The notes under the pieces: generated by a model | What the model was told of the DNA's origin: nothing | Databases searched by the model: none | What the model saw: the letters and a program-made list of their open reading frames with translations, nothing else | Program-made: the position numbers and the translations under genes | Shown: positions 60,353 through 64,000 of the stretch, in pieces | How the letters are laid out: every line of letters begins with the position of its first letter | Position numbering within the stretch: the first letter of the stretch is position 1 | Assembly (NCBI RefSeq): GCF_002999335.1 | Contig: NW_020312055.1 | Location: 1-64,000, forward strand | DNA from: Cyclospora cayetanensis | Taxonomy: Eukaryota > Apicomplexa > Conoidasida > Eucoccidiorida > Eimeriidae | Reading direction: 5' to 3' | DNA length: 64,000 nt

Positions 60353-60685
60353 ATGGAGAGAAGTGGAGAAAATGGCGCAGCAAACCTGCCATTTGTGAAC
60401 ATGTCTCATGAGGTTTTTGTTTATCTAATTAAGAAGCTGGGAGAAGCCCCTCACACTACCGAGCAGACATATCTCTGTTGGGGGCCTCCTTGCACCAGGA
60501 AAGTGTTCGGTAGGGGAATCGAAAACCGGGGGAAAACTTATAAAATACAGATTAGTGCATTTGCCCACACAAATTGCAAATCAGCAGCTACAGATAATGC
60601 AAGATCGAGGGAGACTGCCTTTGTAATACAACAGCGAACCCGTCGTGCCAGCCCAAAAGATAAACTTGAGATTTTAGCACTTTGA
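60353..60685 (+). CDS. hypothetical small frame, 110 residues
   Basis: ATG at 60353 (MERSGENGAANLPFVNMSHE), stop TGA at 60683-60685. Contains HEVFVYLIKKLGEAP and a basic C-terminal half. Third frame in a row on this strand. It could belong to the same transcript or be spurious. Confidence 0.3.
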   Translation: MERSGENGAANLPFVNMSHEVFVYLIKKLGEAPHTTEQTYLCWGPPCTRKVFGRGIENRGKTYKIQISAFAHTNCKSAATDNARSRETAFVIQQRTRRASPKDKLEILAL

Positions 60686-61440
60686 CTGCTCGTAGGGTAC
60701 GGAATATAGGTAACAAAGTTATGGCTGTGACTTTGGTTCTGTCTATTGGTGTTATTTGACTCTGCGAGCCCCTCTATAAGCGTAGCATGCTGATTTATTT
60801 TAGTTCCACTTACATCATGTGCCTTCGCGGGTTTCTTTCACTCTTTCTTTGCCTCCTTTCGCGATTCGCTCAAAACGCATTTTGTCCAATGTGTTTTAAA
60901 CTAAATCTGCCTCTACACCTGGTAAGCAGAAGTTCTGCTTTCTCGCACTGCTTTGCTCCAGACTCTAAAATTAATTTGGTGTTTGCGATTCGTAGTTTTG
61001 GACTAGCTTCTGTTTGCCGAAGGATACTTTTACCCCATTGTTTTAGACTTTCGCCCAGTTCAATATGCATAAAAGTCTAGAATGAAAGGCCCAAACTGAA
61101 TGCAGTGAAAAACAATGGGCCATTTCGTGAAGCACCTGAAGGCCGAATGTGTTGGTAGCTTGCTTGACTAGTACGATTACAAGGCCCAATTGCCGTGCGG
61201 TGATCCGTGAATACAACACGGACGCCTCGTAAAATTTAAGCATAAGTGCTTTCTCTTACTTCAGAGTGCAGTACCCCAATTGCTGCTTCTAGCCGTTGAG
61301 TGCAGCGCGGACACTAATTTCGCCATAAAAACGGACAACGCACTACGTCAAAGCATGTCAATATCAATACACCAACTGGAGAAATAACAAACCATTTTGC
61401 AGCTAATTATGGCGGTATCCAACCAGAAAGCCAGGTCCGC

Positions 61441-62478
61441 TCAACTTCTTTCTTCAGCATTCTCTAAGGACCGCGTCTGCCACCTTGTAGAAGCACTAGG
61501 GCTCGCTGTCCACACTGTCCGGGGCAGTCTCGAGTAAATGCGGCCTTGCTGACCTGTATAACCAGCCGGGCTCCTCGCTGTTCCAAAGCTTACTGTGCTT
61601 CTTGAGACTGGGATAGGGATAGTTGCTAGAATATTTTCGGAGACATATCTTGGGCTTCTTGATGCCCATGCACGTTGCATCGCAATATTGTTTGTTATGG
61701 TACTAGAGGTCGTAGCCCAGTGAGGCACACCCTGTCCAGAGAGTGTCACTTCCCCTGGCCATATAATGGGATGTTCTTGGGACGCATATGGAGATATCAC
61801 AGGATAAAAGCTAGACTCACTTCCTAGAGAATCAGGCGGAAAAAGTACAGAAGGCGACAGAGGTGGATCGGCAATGGCACCATCTGCTGGACCATCTTCA
61901 GCAGGAGAGCTGGCTATGTTGTTGCCCTCAGATGGGTTTGATGTTGGCAGGTGTGCTGAATCATCAGAGCGCAGCGTACTCTTCGTGACTTTAGCATTCG
62001 ATCTTCCTTCCCCTCTGTTTCCTTCTTGTCCCTCTTCTATCGCTGCTGTTGTCGGCAGAGAAACAGTTGTGGTGGTAAGGGTTGAGGAAAGAGAATCCAC
62101 GTTTAGAGATTGCCCTTTCAAATGGCCGCTAAGTGCAGATTCTTGTCCTTGTACTGCATGTTTTTGTTCTTGTAAATCTTTGGGTGAAGTGCCATCTGAA
62201 GGCTTCAGGTTTTCCGTCTTCAGCTCATCCTTGTAGATCTGCTGCAAAAGGATACTTGAGTTTGGTGGTTCTGCGTAGTTGCCTCCGACTTTGTAGAGCT
62301 CGGATGCCTTCATGTCGCTGGCTACGGAGGCTACCACGAAGAATGCATGCATTAGCAGAATGAGCCTTTTGATGGCAAGGGAACAATGGAATCTTGAAGA
62401 AGCAAAGGGAGAAGATAGCAGGGGACCATACGCCCCACCTATTGGCAGGGCAAGCATTGCCAACCCTGGTGAATCCAT
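61441..62478 (-). CDS. hypothetical secretory or membrane-anchored Ser/Pro/Thr-rich protein
   Basis: ATG at 62478 (MDSPGLAMLALPIGG), stop TGA at 61441-61443, 345 residues. Residues about 35-52 form a hydrophobic helix (LAIKRLILLMHAFFVVASVA) followed by S-DMKAS, which could be a signal anchor; a signal peptide starting at the internal Met (MHAFFVVASVAS) is also possible. The rest is Ser, Thr, Pro and Gly rich and likely disordered, with SSTLTTTTVSLPTTAA as a possible O-glycosylation patch and a basic C-terminus (RSLENAEERS end). No family recognised. Coccidian secreted proteins often look like this, but that is an inference. Confidence 0.55.
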   Translation of the reverse strand: MDSPGLAMLALPIGGAYGPLLSSPFASSRFHCSLAIKRLILLMHAFFVVASVASDMKASELYKVGGNYAEPPNSSILLQQIYKDELKTENLKPSDGTSPKDLQEQKHAVQGQESALSGHLKGQSLNVDSLSSTLTTTTVSLPTTAAIEEGQEGNRGEGRSNAKVTKSTLRSDDSAHLPTSNPSEGNNIASSPAEDGPADGAIADPPLSPSVLFPPDSLGSESSFYPVISPYASQEHPIIWPGEVTLSGQGVPHWATTSSTITNNIAMQRAWASRSPRYVSENILATIPIPVSRSTVSFGTARSPAGYTGQQGRIYSRLPRTVWTASPSASTRWQTRSLENAEERS

Positions 62479-64000
62479 TTGCAAACGCAGTAGTCACCTC
62501 TTCGAGCAAACGATTTGCGCAACGGGGCAAGGAAGAAAAAATAGTCGCTTACGGAGATCAGAAGTCAGGGAGCCGATGAGGAAGAGATATGCTGCCAGGT
62601 GCATATGTTGTGGTGTATCCTACGAGTGTATTTTCACTGAGGAACCCAAGGAGAGAAGGACGTATTTTTAATTGAAAAAATCAACAGAAACCCCCCACCA
62701 TAGGACGGCCAGCATATGGAAATGCGGAAAAGCTCTTTATCTGAGAAACCAAAGCATAAAGCAAAGACGCAATATGGTTCCGCATACGTGTGTTTAATAT
62801 TGATCTTTCCGATCAAAGGCGCTAATGTACCTCTGGGTTTTCGGCACCACGGTGCAGCCTACGAATTCCGAAGACCATAGAGAGGTAAGAGTCCTGGGCT
62901 GGACCTCAGTTTAAAAGCGGTATTTAAGTTGCGTGAACCGCAATTCATCACTTGTTATGGTTAGTATCATAGCCCTAATATCTTGCAGTACCATTCTTCC
63001 ATGCTGCCGATGAAAGACGAGCCGTGAGTTTTTGAGAGCTTACTGGCTTCTTAACTGCGCCGAGTCCTCTATTATTTTTACATATACTCAGATTAGCCTT
63101 AAAAGGGGTCCAGCTGCAGGGAAGGGCTTGTGTTCTCCCTCAATATCCGAACGCCTGCGCTCTGCTGCTGCAGCACACCTCAGAGAGAAAAAGTCTCAAG
63201 GCCCTCAGTTGAAAATTTCAGAGCCAAGAACCGAATAAGTTACAAAATTTCTATAATAACAATTAGTAAGTGCTAAAAAACAGATGGGGCGTTCATGAGT
63301 CACGCTCGTGGTGCCTGCCCCCTGTGGGACCAAACAACCCAGGCGGGGAAGTGACCTCGTCAAGAATGCGTTGATTGCCAGAATGTGCGGTAAACTACAG
63401 CTTTTGATTCTCATTATTCCTTACCGCATTGAAATCTTTCTCATATTGTTTTATGCAAAGCGTGGGGGCTAAAAAAGCCACAGAGTGAAAGTATTCATCG
63501 CGAGCAACAAATGAGTGACTCAAAGGATCAACAGGTCAACAGTCATCTCATAGTGTATAGCAATTAATTGCAGCGGCAGTAGCGTAGGATCTTCCCTAAA
63601 ACCAGCTCTCCAATTAAAATTACAATATACAGCCAGAAGACACTAAAGAACACGGATTATTAGATCTTCTATCCTCGTAAATTGTTTTGCCTGCTGGGGG
63701 CGGGGGAATCTGCAAAGCATTGCCCAATGCAAGCAGGAGAAGGAGAGTATGTGAAACAACGCTCATGGCAATAGCCACATGATGAGCAAGGATGCTGACA
63801 GAAGCAACACATAGCAGTACAGCGTTCAAGCTCCACCACCCCCCATGTCCTAGTAAGGCAACGTTGTGAATAGGCGCTTATTTTGGCAAATTAATTGGGT
63901 GTACAGATGGGATGCCTTGCATTCAAACGCCACTGTGGGCAGCTATTTACCCCTAAGAACCAGCAATTGTGCTTGCTGAACGATTTAGGTAAAATTATCT
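62479..64000. other. right-hand intergenic region
   Basis: No supportable gene. One frame on the minus strand has an ATG at 63767 and reads MSVVSHTLLLLLALGNALQ, which resembles a signal peptide, but it ends after a few dozen residues without a convincing donor. It may be a first exon of a gene that is not otherwise visible. Confidence 0.4.

Noticed and set aside
63600..63829. Signal-peptide-like minus-strand frame near the right edge
   Set aside because: The full frame starts with TTG, the ATG version is very short, and no convincing donor follows.
1..64000. CRISPR arrays, prophage, insertion sequences, bacterial operons
   Set aside because: The genes have spliceosomal introns and eukaryotic families; no regularly spaced repeats or transposase frames were seen.

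Overview
The window looks like nuclear DNA of a coccidian apicomplexan (Eimeria/Cyclospora-like). Base composition is balanced. Genes are split into many short exons with small introns. Conserved proteins carry Ala/Ser/Gly/Gln-rich inserts. The set includes a Ca2+-regulated EF-hand phosphatase, a cyclin Y/PHO80-type cyclin and a TruB-type pseudouridine synthase. No bacterial operons, tRNA, rRNA, CRISPR or phage genes were seen. Genus is an inference from style, not proof. Exon models were built by hand: splice sites were accepted only when reading phase and family alignment agreed, so coordinates carry a few bases of uncertainty.

Layout. 1-5069: gene-poor, with a GT microsatellite. 5070-11026 (-): CTNNBL1 (spliceosome-associated ARM protein). 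12107-15703 (+): PLP-dependent cysteine synthase-like enzyme in nine exons. 16228-17158 (-): cyclin. 18383-20057 (+): GSK3-like kinase in nine exons. 20718-22560 (-): Iwr1/SLC7A6OS-like RNA polymerase II import factor. 22620-23387 (-): DPH3-type (CSL) zinc-finger protein. 23988-24768 (+): SUMO. 26.4-27.4 kb (-): unidentified exons. 27.4-34.4 kb: gene-poor with dispersed repeats. 34592-37734 (+): TruB pseudouridine synthase. 38912-47053 (-): a very large gene whose exons join CAP-Gly, IQ, PPEF-type phosphatase and many EF-hands. 47.1-57.7 kb: gene-poor, again with the repeat. 57.9-60.7 kb (+): lineage-specific reading frames. 61441-62478 (-): a Ser/Pro/Thr-rich protein with an N-terminal hydrophobic segment. 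The rest to 64000 is essentially empty.

Conserved genes fall mainly in head-to-head pairs with 0.6-1.2 kb spacers (CTNNBL1/cysteine synthase, cyclin/kinase, DPH3-like/SUMO) or convergent pairs (cysteine synthase/cyclin, kinase/Iwr1, TruB/PPEF). Most are housekeeping: splicing, Pol II assembly or import, SUMO, tRNA modification, cell-cycle signalling. The items most worth a second look are the predicted CAP-Gly-IQ-PPEF-EF-hand protein, the unusually frequent GC-AG introns (at least six, four of them among the eight introns of one gene), the abutting DPH3-like/Iwr1 pair, and the dispersed repeat shared by the two gene-poor blocks.
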